From positions 2,387,501-2,451,500 of the forward strand of contig NC_132982.1 in NCBI RefSeq assembly GCF_047496725.1: 64,000 nucleotides of DNA, written 5' to 3'. This document shows positions 12,019 through 23,058 of this stretch, piece by piece. The stretch is from Anoplolepis gracilipes (lineage: Eukaryota > Arthropoda > Insecta > Hymenoptera > Formicidae). Position 1 is the first letter of the stretch; each line of letters begins with the position of its first letter. The position numbers were made by a program, and so were the translations under genes. The notes below the pieces were generated by a model. The model searched no databases and had not been told where the DNA came from. It saw only the letters and a list, made by a program, of their open reading frames with translations.

Positions 12019-12311
12019 TTAATCCGAAACTTTCAAACCTTCAGTCTCCTCCTCACAATCTTGAATAATTGTTTTAAATTTCCGCCTGTACTTCAACTTT
12101 AATGCCATATTTATATTCTTGAGGTAAGATTTCACATTTTTACCAATTAATACATCTGGATCATTAATATCAAGTGATCGTGGTGGTAAGGGTGGAACAG
12201 AAGCACTGGATGCAATTACAGATTTATTAAAAATGGAAAGAGTTTCTTTAAACATCTCAGATGTTTCGTCAAACTTTGGTTGCTTCTTGCATCGAATAAT
12301 TATTTCATATA
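12019..12311 (-). pseudogene. PIF/Harbinger accessory ORF (Myb/MADF-BESS-like), C-terminal fragment
   Basis: The minus frame is open from about 12311 and contains Met at 12255. The C-terminal part reads PDVLIGKNVKSYLKNINMAL followed by KLKYRRKFKTIIQDCEEE, which resembles the BESS-type tail of MADF/Myb-like proteins that serve as the second ORF of PIF/Harbinger elements. The N-terminal trihelix/MADF domain is missing; upstream the frame enters a short AT repeat. It faces the transposase at 11037-11828, the expected arrangement. The family assignment is an inference from a weak motif plus context. Confidence 0.5.
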
Positions 12312-12319
12312 ATAATTAT

Positions 12320-12520
12320 TTCGTGCAAGAGTCGAAAGTGTCAAGTCGTCACGGAACGCGACGTCAAAGCTTGACATTGGCAACATAACATTTAAGTTTT
12401 GATACTTCACGTTACGTTACGTAAAGACGATCGTAATCAACTTCATTGAATACAATGTATTTTAGATTTTACGTTACTTCACGTTCCGTCGCGTCCCGTT
12501 AAGTTCATCGTAATCCCGGC
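12320..12520. mobile_element. Probable PIF/Harbinger terminal region
   Basis: GC-richer than its surroundings, with ACGTTAC/GTAACGT-type repeats and a terminal-looking stretch with GGGACGCGACGGAACG on the minus strand ending near GGGATTACGATG. Subterminal repeats of this kind accompany insect Harbinger elements. The left terminus is not found. Confidence 0.4.
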
Positions 12521-12754
12521 TTAAGAAAACTTAAAGTAAATCTTCAAGTAATTATAAACTTTGACATAAAATATAATCAAATTTATTAAAATCATATATT
12601 TTTATTGCAAATAATTTAAGTTAAAATAAAATAAATAATTAAGTTAAAATTATTATTATATGTTAATCCCTTTAGTAGAAAAGGCATGTTATATCGATAG
12701 TCGTAAATCTCGAAGTGATTGTTGCCTTTTTACCGCGATGCAGATTGGTTGTTA

Positions 12755-13605
12755 CCCGGGAAATAAAATATATGGATTTTGTCGATATCTGATCATGTCT
12801 TATCAAGTATAGTTATACATGATATTATATGATAATTACATAAAATCATATATCATATTGTAGAAATTAACTGGATGTAGATATGTTAATATGTATTATT
12901 ATATATTAATGTTTACTAGGATGTTCAATTACAAAATTAAAATAGAAGGTAATAACGGGCGGTAACAAGAATCGCGGCTCGAGACTAAAGAGAACACACG
13001 TGTTGTTGTTTTTCGAGCTGTCTTTCGATTGACTCTTTTATCAGTGCTCTATTCTGTTTTTGTCGTTTCGCGCACACCTCGAGAAAGTTCTTAATATTGT
13101 TTAAAACGGTCGGTTAAACGCGGAACTCAAATCTCTACAATATATGATATTTTATTTAATTATCATATTATTATATATGTATAACTATATTTGGCAGACT
13201 TAGTAGAATAGACTGCTTATGAGGTGGAAAAACGGTAGTGGGGGTATCCATCACTGAGAAAAGGATAACTGTCGTTAATATGAGTTTCTATCTCTTTTTA
13301 GTGGGCGTGACTTACGTAGCAGAGCATGCGCGCTGCATGGAACTCACTCACATCAACACACGCATACCATGACAACATACTATGAAACATACTACGACAA
13401 CACGCTCTGACACCGTTATTGATCGCTATGCTTCTCCCACTACTCTGCGTTAAAAAGAGATAGAAACTCATATTAACGACAACTGTCCTTTTCTCAGTGA
13501 TGGATACTCCCACTACCTTCATGAGCAGTCTATTCTAGTAAGTCTATATTCAGATATTGACAAAATCCATATATGGCCAATTTTATATGGACTTTTTTTC
13601 CCGGG
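12755..13605. mobile_element. TIR DNA element with CCCGGGAAA termini and TA duplication
   Basis: Ends are CCCGGGAAA at 12755 and TTTCCCGGG at 13605, flanked by TA on both sides. Removing it restores TTGTTAGTTG, consistent with the uninterrupted copy near 59380. The subterminal segments (TGGATTTTGTC) are also inverted. It carries no transposase and is interrupted by the MITE at 13192-13545. The CCC ends and TA target recall the elements at 47166-48436 and 47444-48072. Confidence 0.75.
13192..13545. mobile_element. MITE with about 100-bp TIRs and ATATT duplication
   Basis: Left arm starts CAGACTTAGTAGAATAGACT and continues to about 13300; the right arm from about 13445 is its inverted copy. 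ATATT flanks both sides (13187-13191, 13546-13550). The interior has no coding sequence. It is nested in the element at 12755-13605. Confidence 0.75.
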
Positions 13606-13853
13606 TAGTTGTCAAGTTTGTGTGCTGCTTCATTCGTATTGTCTGCAGCTGTCAAACGTCAAACTATCAATTTTGACAGTTTGTTTGACAGATATTTGAA
13701 GAAGAGGAGAATAATATAGGAAGGTATGAGAAATTGAGAGAGATTGAGAAAGAGAGAAAAGGGGGAGAGGGAGACTGAATTATTTATGTATAAATGTGTA
13801 TGTGTATTTCGATTGAAAGGAATTCAGAGAGAGCAATATGAGACAGGGAAAGG

Positions 13854-13860
<7 letters not shown>

Positions 13861-13912
<52 letters not shown>
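13861..13912. repeat. (GA)n microsatellite
   Basis: About 26 uninterrupted GA units followed by a G run. The Arg-Glu-rich open frame across it is an artefact. Confidence 0.95.
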
Positions 13913-13920
<8 letters not shown>

Positions 13921-13956
13921 AAGGAGGTCTGAGTTATTCATGTATATATATGTATT

Positions 13957-15120
13957 GTGACGTTGCCGTCACGACGAGGCGCGAACCGAGCGTACGCGCC
14001 GATCAAGAAATCGAAAGCCCTACTGCGATTCCCAAAGAGGCGAGCGATTGCGATTATTGAATTAAATGTTAACCATTGTAACTATTGTATTTTCGAGTGC
14101 CATAAATCACGGTGACAGCGTGAGAATAAGAAGAGGATCACCTGAATAAAGACAATAGGAAAGGAATATCAAAAACACCGAGCGCCGACGACAACAAGGA
14201 TCGGCAATCCTCGAGGAGCCTCGCGGACGCTCGGAAAATCGGCCCGGCGCACAGTGGGCATATAAAGTCGCTTTTTGTGGACAAAAATCATTCGACGACT
14301 GAATTCTCAACCGATTGCAATGAATTTTTTTTTAAATATACGTCATACTATAGCGGAGACCTGCACATTTTTTGATATTACAATTTGTTAATTAACAAAA
14401 AATCGTAGTTTATAAATTTTTTGGCAAATATTTTTTGATGTTTTCATAATTCTTTCAATCTTGATATATAAGGGTTTTCTAGGTCGCTGATTACAAAACC
14501 GTCACTCAAATTTGAAAATAAAAAAAAAAAAAAAATAAAAAAACGAAAATGGGGCTATAAGCTCGCTAGATCCACGTTCTTAGTCCCGGGTAACGCTAAA
14601 CGCGAGTAATTGAAAGGTACTCTTATTAAAACTATAAAGTGTACTTTTTTAAATATTATTAAACTATGAAGTGTACTTATCTTAATATTATAATTATTGC
14701 CATTAATAATTAAAACACCTGTATACAAAATTTTACGAAATTTGTCCTTACATTTTTAGTTCACAGCCGCCATATTGAATCCGCCATTTTGAATTTTGAA
14801 ATTTGAGTGACGGTTTCGTAATCAGCGACCCAGAAAACCCTTATATATCAAGATTGAAGGAATTATGAAAACATCAAAAAATATTTGCCAAAAAATTTAT
14901 AACACTACGATTTTTTGTTAATTAACAAATTGTAATATCAAAAAATGTGCAAGTCTCCGCTATAGTACAATAAATGACGTGTATTTAAAAAAAAAATTTA
15001 TTGCAATCGGTTGAGAATTCAGCCGTCGAACGATTTTTGTCCACAAAAAGCGACTTTATGCCCACTGTGCGGCGCGGCAGGGCCGACCGACCGCAAAGGG
15101 CGAGGACGACCGGCCCTTTG
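13957..15120 (+). mobile_element. LTR-like GC-rich segment, copy 1 (split by Transib MITE)
   Basis: Begins TGTGACGTTGCCGTCACG at 13957. The part from about 14085 (ATAAATCACGGTGACA, then CCGACGACAACAAGGATCGG) matches 57310-57470 in the same orientation. The Transib-type MITE at 14250-15069 interrupts it, and sequence resumes at 15070 with GCGGCAGGGCC as in the other copy. TGTGACG here and CGTCACA at 59195 look like LTR termini of one family. No coding region is recognised. Confidence 0.5.
14250..15069. mobile_element. Transib-type MITE with RSS-like termini
   Basis: Each end is CACAGTG, identical to the consensus heptamer of vertebrate V(D)J recombination signals and close to Transib ends. 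A 5-bp duplication CGGCG flanks it (14245-14249 and 15070-15074), matching the 5-bp GC-rich target preference of Transib. Inverted arms of about 270 bp (14250-14515, 14795-15069) surround an AT-rich centre. A nonamer-like ACAAAAATC lies 24 nt inside the left heptamer and 22 nt inside the right one. No transposase is encoded, so it is non-autonomous. Confidence 0.8.
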
Positions 15121-15136
15121 CGGTTACATTAAAAAC

Positions 15137-15446
15137 TGTTTATTTTATATTGTGTTGTGTAATTATATTGTGTATGGTATATTGTGTATAATATATTGCG
15201 CGCGCGCTCACACCGGTGCTCGAGATAGATACGCTCGCGATTTTTGGAGTGCACAATCGCACGCTCGAGAGTTAGCGAGGCGGGCACGACACGGGGTGGC
15301 CGCCTCGTTAACTCTCGAGCATGCAATTGTGCACTCCAAAAATCGCGAGCGTATCTATCTCGAGCACCGGTGTGAGCGCGCGCGCAATATATTATACACA
15401 ATATACCATACACAATATAATTACACAACACAATATAAAATAAACA
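15137..15446. repeat. Near-perfect 310-bp hairpin palindrome
   Basis: Arms of about 146 bp (15137-15282 and 15300-15446) are almost perfectly complementary around a 17-nt centre. Arms start TGTTTATTTTATATTG and carry GCGCGCGC, CACCGGTG and ATCGCGAGCG tracts. Because of the symmetry, open frames on the two strands give near-identical peptides; they are not genes. It looks like a foldback MITE; no clear target duplication is visible. Confidence 0.85.
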
Positions 15447-16270
15447 CATATAAAATAAATAGTGAGCGTAGCGCGCGCTTAAAATGTTCTGGGGCAAATA
15501 AAAAAATAATATCACGAACATATTGTAATGCAATTGTAATATACTTAGAGATTATTGTAGTTTTATCTATTCTATAAATAAGTATTTCTTTTCAGTGAAT
15601 TATGAAAAAAGATAAACACAGATTTTCATATATTTGCTCGACTTGAATTAAAAAAATTATTATCTTCGTCTTATTTCGTAATTAGCAGATTTTGCATATA
15701 TAAACATACATGTAGAATGAGATTTTCGAAATTCAAAAAGTAATTTTATAATTCCTATTTTTGCATATAAATGTTATCCAAATTGCAATTTTAATTCTAT
15801 CTTTAATGATTTTTAGCATTTCTTTTTTGAATTATTCATAATCTTGTGCGATTCTATTACAAACAAGTACAAAAGAATGATAAAAAGCAATTTTAGATGT
15901 TGTGCCATAATATTTCGCCTATAACTGTTTAACATGATATTTACGTGTACTGTATTCGCGCGATACAAAATTTCAAAATTGATCGTGTGCTATTAATGGA
16001 TAACAGTAATGTAAAGACTTAAAAATAAAGCGTGCGTTTAAAAATTAACCTATGTATACTAACGTATGTATTACCAAAATAAATAAGGTCGCAGTACTAA
16101 GACACGTCGACGGAAAAACGAATCGAGGAGTCGACAGTTGAAGCTTGAACCGACAGTACCTGTACGCGGTGAATTTACTTTAAAATAAATTTCTTTCTCA
16201 AACTTACACGCGATCATTCTGTCTAAATCCCTTATAAATATATTCCCACATCATCGTAATTACGACAACT
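15447..16270 (+). other. AT-rich stretch ending in a probable LTR edge
   Basis: 15447-16080 holds nothing recognised. The last about 200 bp contains AATAAA-type signals and ends immediately before a primer-binding-site match at 16271, so it is probably the 3' part of a Gypsy LTR; its start could not be placed. Confidence 0.35.
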
Positions 16271-16288
16271 TGGGGGCACGTCCGGGAT
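16271..16288 (+). other. LTR-retrotransposon primer-binding site (tRNA-Pro type)
   Basis: TGGGGGCACGTCCGGGAT differs at one base from the complement of the tRNA-Pro 3' end used as a PBS by many LTR elements. It lies about 340 bp upstream of a gag-like frame, the expected leader position. Confidence 0.6.
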
Positions 16289-16631
16289 TACAAGTGAGAT
16301 TTGCGAATGTGATCCGCGTAACGGAAAGAAAGTGTTAGTAAAAACAGGAGACGTTGTGAAGGTGACGCGTAACGTTCGCAAGGCGTGAAATAGACGATCG
16401 ACGAATTTTATAATATTATATGTATAAGACGTACATTAATCGCAGCACGGAGGTTGGTGCACGAGTGCATTGACGGAGTGAGAAGACGTGATTGCGGACG
16501 CATTAATATTCAAAGGTGTACAGGTGCACCGCAATCTTTATGTTGGATTGACGATAAATAGACGACGTCTTTGTGCGTGTCACCGCTGTGTGTGTTTGTC
16601 TGTGTGCTGACTTGCGAAGAAAACAATAGAT

Positions 16632-17250
16632 ATGCCGGAACCAGGCGATTTCAGAACATTCGAGCTGCGAAATATTGCAAGAAGTTACGGACTCCAAATC
16701 TCAGGAACGAAGGCCGAACTCATTGCCAGATTAATGGAGAGTGATCCAACTGTTGAGTGGATGAATGTGCAGGATCATGACGAGGGTGTGCAGCATGAGG
16801 ATAATCGGCGGGAACAAGAAACCGAGGCACGACGTGAAGACGATTTGCGAGAGCGAGAGATCGAGTTTTGTAGGCGCGAAAGAGATCTCGCCGAGCGCGA
16901 GCTTCTTGAGCTGGCTTGTCGCGAAATCGAGATGCTGCGCAATTAAAACAGACGAGCAATAGACGATAACAATGAGAGTACCGGAGCGATCTTACGGGGA
17001 CATACGAAGGTGAACTTGACGGCGTTTCTACTGATTTCGATACATGGGAGAGATAGATGAAATTCATAAAGATGACGTACCGCCTGGAAGACGACATGGA
17101 TTTTGATTGGAATGAAGTTGAAGAGAAAAGCGCTGGAATGGTTGCATTCAAAACCTGAGCACATAGGTTTGACATTCGATGCAATTATTCATCATCGCCA
17201 AAGTACGATAACAGTTAATAATTATTGCGCAAATCGCAAAATGGTAGAGG
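16632..17250 (+). pseudogene. Gypsy gag with N-terminal SAP-like domain (decayed)
   Basis: The frame 16632-16946 starts MPEPGDFRTFELRNIARSYG and continues with a SAP-like pattern (LQISGTKAELIARLMESDP), then an Arg/Glu-rich coiled-coil region ending in a stop. After stops and a frameshift, capsid-like sequence resumes: GVSTDFDTWER, then YRLEDDM, then in another frame KALEWLHSKPEHIGLTFDAI. This order (SAP, coiled coil, RKALEWLHS capsid motif) is typical of gag in insect Gypsy elements. No zinc knuckle, protease or pol follows because the foldback element at 17331 begins soon after. Confidence 0.65.
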
Positions 17251-17330
17251 ACTTTTATGTTTAATTTGACCTGTCTATCTGCCCTAGAGAGGTGCGGCGG
17301 TAATTACCGGACACCTTGTATATGTGTATA

Positions 17331-18205
17331 CAGGGTGTCCATGACCACCCGTATCACCCTTTTATTTTGGATACAGAGGATTTTAGAGAAAAATGTTTCA
17401 GACAAAAGTTGTACGATTTTAAGGAGACGGGAAGATGGTACCATTGGTTTGACCTTGAATAGTTGTTTAAAGGTCATGTAAAGGTCACCTTGAATTTTTT
17501 AAACGAGACACCCTGAATATTATTGTTATTCTTGTAGCTTACCTCGAGAGCTTTCCAAAATACTTATGATAAAATATTTTTCATTAAGTATTTTTTGAGT
17601 TATGAGACTTGAAAGTTGCAATATTTTGATATAAAATACAAGATATCTTGTAAAATATTCATTTTACGATTATTTTACCCTAACAGTTTTATGCACAGAA
17701 TAATGAGACAAATCAAGTGATGTAAAAAAAACACATAGTTATCTTTAAGAAAAAATCTGAATTTACAATTAGCAGTTACACATTTTTACTTTAACATAAT
17801 TATGTGTTTTAATTATGCCAATTGATTTATCTCATTATTCTGTGCATAAAAGTATTAGGGTAAGATAATCGAAAAATGAATATTTTACGAGATATCTTGT
17901 ATTTTATGCCAAAATATTGCAACTTTCAAGTCTCATAATTCAAAAAATACTAAATGAAAAATACTTTATCATAAATGTTTTGGAAAGCTCTCGAGGTAAG
18001 CTACAAGAATATGCAATAATATATAGGGTGCCTCATTTAAAAAATTCAAGGTGATCTTTACATGACCTTCAAATTATTCAAGGTCAAACCAATGGTACCA
18101 TCTTCCCGTCTCCTTAAAATCGTACAACTTTTGTCTGAAACATTTTTCTCTAAAATGCTCTGTATCCAAAATAAAAAGGTGATACGGGTGATCATGGACA
18201 CCCTG
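17331..18205. mobile_element. Foldback element, CAGGGTGTCC ends, TA-flanked
   Basis: Termini CAGGGTGTCCATGA and TCATGGACACCCTG with TA on both sides. The arms are about 400 bp each and nearly meet in the middle, so the element is an almost complete palindrome without coding sequence. Related copies or halves are at 18209-19087, 19105-19290, 26062-26990 and 52620-53100. Confidence 0.75.
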
Positions 18206-18208
18206 TAT

Positions 18209-19087
18209 ACAGAGTAGGCCATTTTAATCTATGCGCTGTAATATCTCAAAATCCATAAGTTTAAGACAAAAATGTTTCAGACAAAAGTTGTATGGTTTCG
18301 AGGGGAACATAAGATGGTATCATTGGTTTGACCTTGGATAGTCGTTTGTAGGTCACGTAAAGATCATCTTTAATTTCGTAAATGTAACCTGTCTTTTTTC
18401 ATTACATATTCTTGTAGATTATCTCGAGAGCTTTTCAAAACACCATAATAAAATATTTTTTCATTAAATACTTTTCGAGTTATTAAGACTTCAAAGTTGC
18501 AGTATTTTGACATAAAATACAAGATACCTCGTAAAATATTTATTTCTCGATTATGTTATCCTAATACTTTTATGCACCGAATAATGAGACAAATCAATTG
18601 GCGTAATTAAAACACATTATGTTAAAGTAAAAATGTGTAACTGCTAGTTGCAAATTCAGATTTTTTCTTAAAGATAACTATGTGTTTTTTTTACACCAAT
18701 TGATTTGTCTCATTATTTTGTGTATAAAAGTATTAGGGTAAGATAATCGAGAAATCAATATTTTACGAGATATCTTGTATTTTATGTCAAAATATTGCAA
18801 CTTTGAAGCCTTATAACTCAAAAAGTGTTTAATGAAAAAACATTTGATTATAGTGTTTTGGAAAGTTCTCGAGATAAGCTACAAGGATATGCAAAAATAT
18901 ATAGGGTGTTCCATTTAAGAAATTTAAAATGATCTTCACGTGACCTTCATGTGACTCTTCAAGGTCAAACCAATGGCACCATCTTATAACCCTTTGGAAA
19001 CTATGCAACACATGTCTGAACCATTTTTCGATATTTCGCTTAGTTTACGAGAAAATTGACCGTATTGTTTAAAATGGGCCACCCTGT
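18209..19087. mobile_element. Foldback element, related family
   Basis: Starts near TACAGAGTAGGCCATTTTAA and ends GGGCCACCCTGTA, with long inverted arms related to those of 17331-18205. It is directly adjacent to that element, sharing a TATA junction, and the same junction recurs at about 26105. Confidence 0.65.
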
Positions 19088-19104
19088 ATATGTATATATA
19101 CATA

Positions 19105-19290
19105 TAGAGGATGGCCCATTTTAAACAGTACGGTCAATTTTCTCGTAAACTAAGCGAAATATCGAAAAATGTTTCAGACAAAAGTTATATGGTTTCGAGG
19201 GGGCCATAAAATGATACCATTGGTTTAACCTTGGATAGTTACTTGAAGGTCACGGGAAAGTTACCTCAATTTTTTAAATGGCAACCTCCA
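19105..19290. mobile_element. Partial foldback element
   Basis: From GATGGCCCATTTTAAACAGT onward it repeats one arm of the preceding family and breaks off at a GT-rich microsatellite (19300-19368). Confidence 0.6.
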
Positions 19291-19370
19291 TTTTTTATTA
19301 CACGCGCACACGCGTGTGTGTGCGTGTGCGTGCCTGCGTGTGTGTGTGTGTGTGTAGGTGTACACACACA

Positions 19371-20279
19371 TATAAGTTATTCAATTTTTTAAGAATCATA
19401 CTTCTTATATAATTTTTATATGTATTTTTCATTTGCAACATTTATTTGGTTTTCTCTACGTAATAAACGCTTGTGCATCCAATGTTAGCTATAAGCATTA
19501 ATTCTTGCTTGATAAATAAATACACACAAGTACAATTCAAATCTCTGCAATCTCCTTAGATTATAAAGTTAACCTCTTGTATTTCTTTTTTGATAATGAT
19601 TTAATTTGTGTTAGTCATTTGTTAGTCTATTATATTTAATTAAAGTTGTAATATTGGTAATAAATATAATAAAATATATGTGCTTCTATACGTTTTTATT
19701 TTCTACAAAATTTTCTACTTTAAGATTGTACAGAATTCACATATATTACTAAAATAAGAGACAAATCGATCAAGAAATCTATTATAAAATTGCTGATAAT
19801 TGTTGCCGATATCTCGGAAATACCGCAGTTAACACGAGTTGTGACTTGTATAATACTTATTAATGCATTTAACATGCTATTTTTGTTGTCAAAGTATATT
19901 CTTGAGTTATAATATTGTCAACGATGATTTCCGAGATTACCGCAAAAAGATAACACATAAAAATCGCACAAAAAATACTTGCGAATAAATATTAATACAA
20001 TATATATATAGATATTTGTATATATATATATATATAAATAGTTCGTTGATATAAAGCCTTGTGATATAATATTAATCTTGTGTATTAATCATTGATATAT
20101 TTTATTAATTTATATTACACGTTAAAAAAACAATGGTTTGTTTTCAACAAAAACAAGTAAAAATTGTGGCATACAAATACATCTTTAATCAAGGACTAAT
20201 GTATTTGTTATTTCTTTTTCCGGTTATATATCTTTTATTTTTATTATGTTTTTTGTTTTATTATTATTTTTTTTCTATA
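19371..20279. other. AT-rich flank, 3' side of the desaturase gene
   Basis: No gene is recognised. TTTATT (AATAAA on the minus strand) occurs at about 20225-20262, just beyond the desaturase stop, and could serve in polyadenylation. TA microsatellites lie at about 20000-20035. Confidence 0.4.
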
Positions 20280-23058
20280 TTAATCGGCTTTTGATGCCAG
20301 TATCTTGGATAACATAGGATGTGTTCCGTCACCTGAATTTAATACAGTGTTTTTTATCATATCTTCGGACGGGAATCTAAGATCGTAGGCTAATCCTAAT
20401 TTCGCAAAAATGTTGATAAAGAATGTGGTGTAATTAATTCTATTATTTCCTGTTTCTGCCGATCTGTAATCCCATGGGAACACGTGATGATAGTTATGAT
20501 ATCCTTCTCCCACTGTTATATAATTCACAAAATTATTGTCCGCCGGTTTTATATTTCTAAAAAATAAAAACCATGTTATCGAATGATATTAATATAAGAA
20601 ATACAAAAGAGATTAAACCTCCTTATATAATTATGTCATAAAAATTACAAAATCTCTATGTAAACAGAAAACTTTCTTAAGAAAATTTATTAATGATACG
20701 ATAATGTTTTGTTATATAAAATTACTACTTTGTTGGTATTGACAAACAATTATGTTAAAGATTTATAGTTTATTGTTTGTCGTAGACAGTAATTTTGAGT
20801 ATAGCAATTATGCCTGCGAATTACATACTTATTGTATGGTCTAGTACCCCACGCATGAGCGATGCTATTGATGGTCCATACAGAGTTCAGAGTGATCATG
20901 TACCGAATAAATACTTGCGATATTACAGCTCTACTCCATGTATCGTTCCAAAAATACACGGGTAATGTTGTAGGTAGAATGAAGCCGAAGAAGAGTTGAA
21001 GTGGTAAAAAATATCTATAAAAAGGTTATACTTTGAACATTCGGAGATTATTCAAGCACTATGTATGCATTTCACTAAAAATCTATTGAAATTTTATACA
21101 TATAAACATATCGAATTTATAAAGAAGTAAATTAAGACTCACTTATAAGAAATAAAATGAAATTGTTGCATTACATATTACAAAAATATAATACGTTTGT
21201 CGATATTTATTTACGTTATTATATGCAAGAAAATACAAATTTATTTTATAATTTTTGACAAATTAAATAGAATATTCTTTACTTTTCGCCAAAAGCTACT
21301 ACGGAATCCGACCTAACATCTGACAAATTGAGCTGCTTGCTTTTTTCAATAAATTCCGGATGTTCCTTCATCATCACCCAACCGACATGCGTAAAAAAGA
21401 ATCCACGCTTACTGTTGTGAGGATCAGCATCAGTATCACAATATTTGTGATGCATACGATGATTTTTCACCCACTTACATATTGTATTCTGTGAACAACA
21501 AAGACACTTTTATGAAGTAAAATATTATGTTCTCGAAAAAATATAATATATGAAACATTATTATGACTTCTTTAATTTCAATTAAAGTTTTTTTTTACTC
21601 GGAGTGGACATTTTATTATACTTTTTAATCTTAGCAAAAATCTTGATAAGATAAACTTTCCAATAACATTTTGTTTATACACGATACATTTATTTGTTTG
21701 CATTCTAAAATTTAATTCGTAAAATACTATTTACTTTTACACTTTTATCAGCATTTTTTGATCGAGATCAAAAAATGCTCTAAAGTTTTTGTTAATATAA
21801 GCATTTTTATATTTCCATAGTAATTGTAAAATCAAATTAATTAATTTTTATAAAATTAAAGTTTTTAACGCTCTTTATGCGTCATATATACATAATATAC
21901 ACACACATATATATACATAAATGTATATATATATATATATATATATATAAAGTTCTCGCAATAATAAACAAAATATATGATAATCAAATAAAATAGTAGT
22001 AAAATGAAGGTACCTGTGCACATGTGCTGAAGCATATTAGAAGTAAAATTCTTAATTGTAATTTAGCTTTGTAACATTTATGACTCCAAAATCGGTGGGC
22101 GCCAGCAGATACGCCAAAATTAGATATGATGTACATGCCGAATACTTAAAAATAAGAAATTATATTTATTGTAAGTAATGTGATTTTTAAGACAGTATTT
22201 ACCCTTAAAACATAAAATAATGTTATTTGTGAAATATAAAAACATATTTGCAAACAAAATAATATACGTAGAGACTAGTAAGATTATTGATATTTTCAAA
22301 AGATTTCTTATCTTTTATAATATTAATTATAATATAATTCAACAAATATGTCAATTAAATAATCGATTCTAGTATGGAAGGGAGTTAGTAAGTATGGGAT
22401 CCGATTTAATATCTCTAAAGTGTACAAAATATACAAATATATTAAAATCGCAAACATTCATTATTTAATGATTCTGCAAATACTGTGTAAATAACAGTAA
22501 GTGTTTTCTTTTAAAAACCTATCTGTTCTGTATGAATTTTCATGAGTATTAAATAATGGAAGAGATTAATATTACTAATTGTTTTATCATTAATAAAATT
22601 ATCTAAACATTTCATCTCATGAAAATTTTGCCAATTTCGCCTACTGTGACTTTGTTCGGAATGTATTATTCTAAAAAGATCATAGCGTGTCAAGATTTAG
22701 ATAGAACATATTTTTAAAATCTCTCTCTTACATTTGTATGGGAATATTAAACTTCTTTCTATAGGAATATCAAATATATCAAACTTTCGAGATACTTACT
22801 CCACAATGTAGTCATTGAATTTTCCAAATAGTTAAAGGTAAATATACCATAAATGCCAATGCCGTGCAATAAAACGATTTGCAAAACAATATACCATATT
22901 ATTTCAGTTTTGAAATTAAAAATGTCATTGTTGATACTTTTTGTAAGGTTTTTCGCAACGTCAATCAGAACTTTTTTCATACCCAGCATCGTAGTAGTAC
23001 AACGTTGAGAAATTGACATATTGGTATTCATTTTTTCGAATAAAACAAATAATTTTTT
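20280..23058 (-). CDS. Acyl-CoA delta-9-type desaturase, five coding exons
   Basis: The coding exons on the minus strand are 23031-22800, 22144-22014, 21488-21283, 21014-20829 and 20556-20280; all junctions are GT/AG. They total 1032 nt, 343 codons plus stop, near the usual length for insect desaturases. Membrane segments include IIWYIVLQIVLLHGIGIYG (exon 1). The di-iron histidine boxes are intact: HRFWSH (residues 94-99), HRMHH (131-135) and HNYHH (272-276), plus NSIAH (239-243). The family adds a double bond to fatty acyl-CoA in the ER membrane using cytochrome b5. In ants such enzymes feed cuticular hydrocarbon and pheromone synthesis; substrate and bond position cannot be read here. An acceptor at 23059-23060 implies a 5'UTR intron, with the upstream exon not located. 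No stop, frameshift or missing key residue was seen. Confidence 0.9.

Larger units (their letters stand above)
12699..13956 (-). repeat. Repeat with GA microsatellite, copy 1 (split by a TIR element)
   Basis: The flanks 12699-12754 and 13606-13956 join across the insertion at 12755-13605 and match the reverse complement of 59196-59432. The shared block carries GTCAAAC...GTTTGAC short inverted repeats and a long (GA)n tract (13861-13912). Both copies end against LTR-like termini: TGTGACG at 13957 here, CGTCACA at 59195 in the other. Confidence 0.65.

Noticed and set aside
15011..15577. 188-codon and 134-codon frames on opposite strands with the same peptide
   Set aside because: Explained by the hairpin palindrome at 15137-15446.
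17331..19290. Possible nuclear-receptor response elements (AAGGTCA) in the foldback elements
   Set aside because: The half-site is short and repeated only as part of a TE arm; no arrangement as clear as that at 44789-44815.
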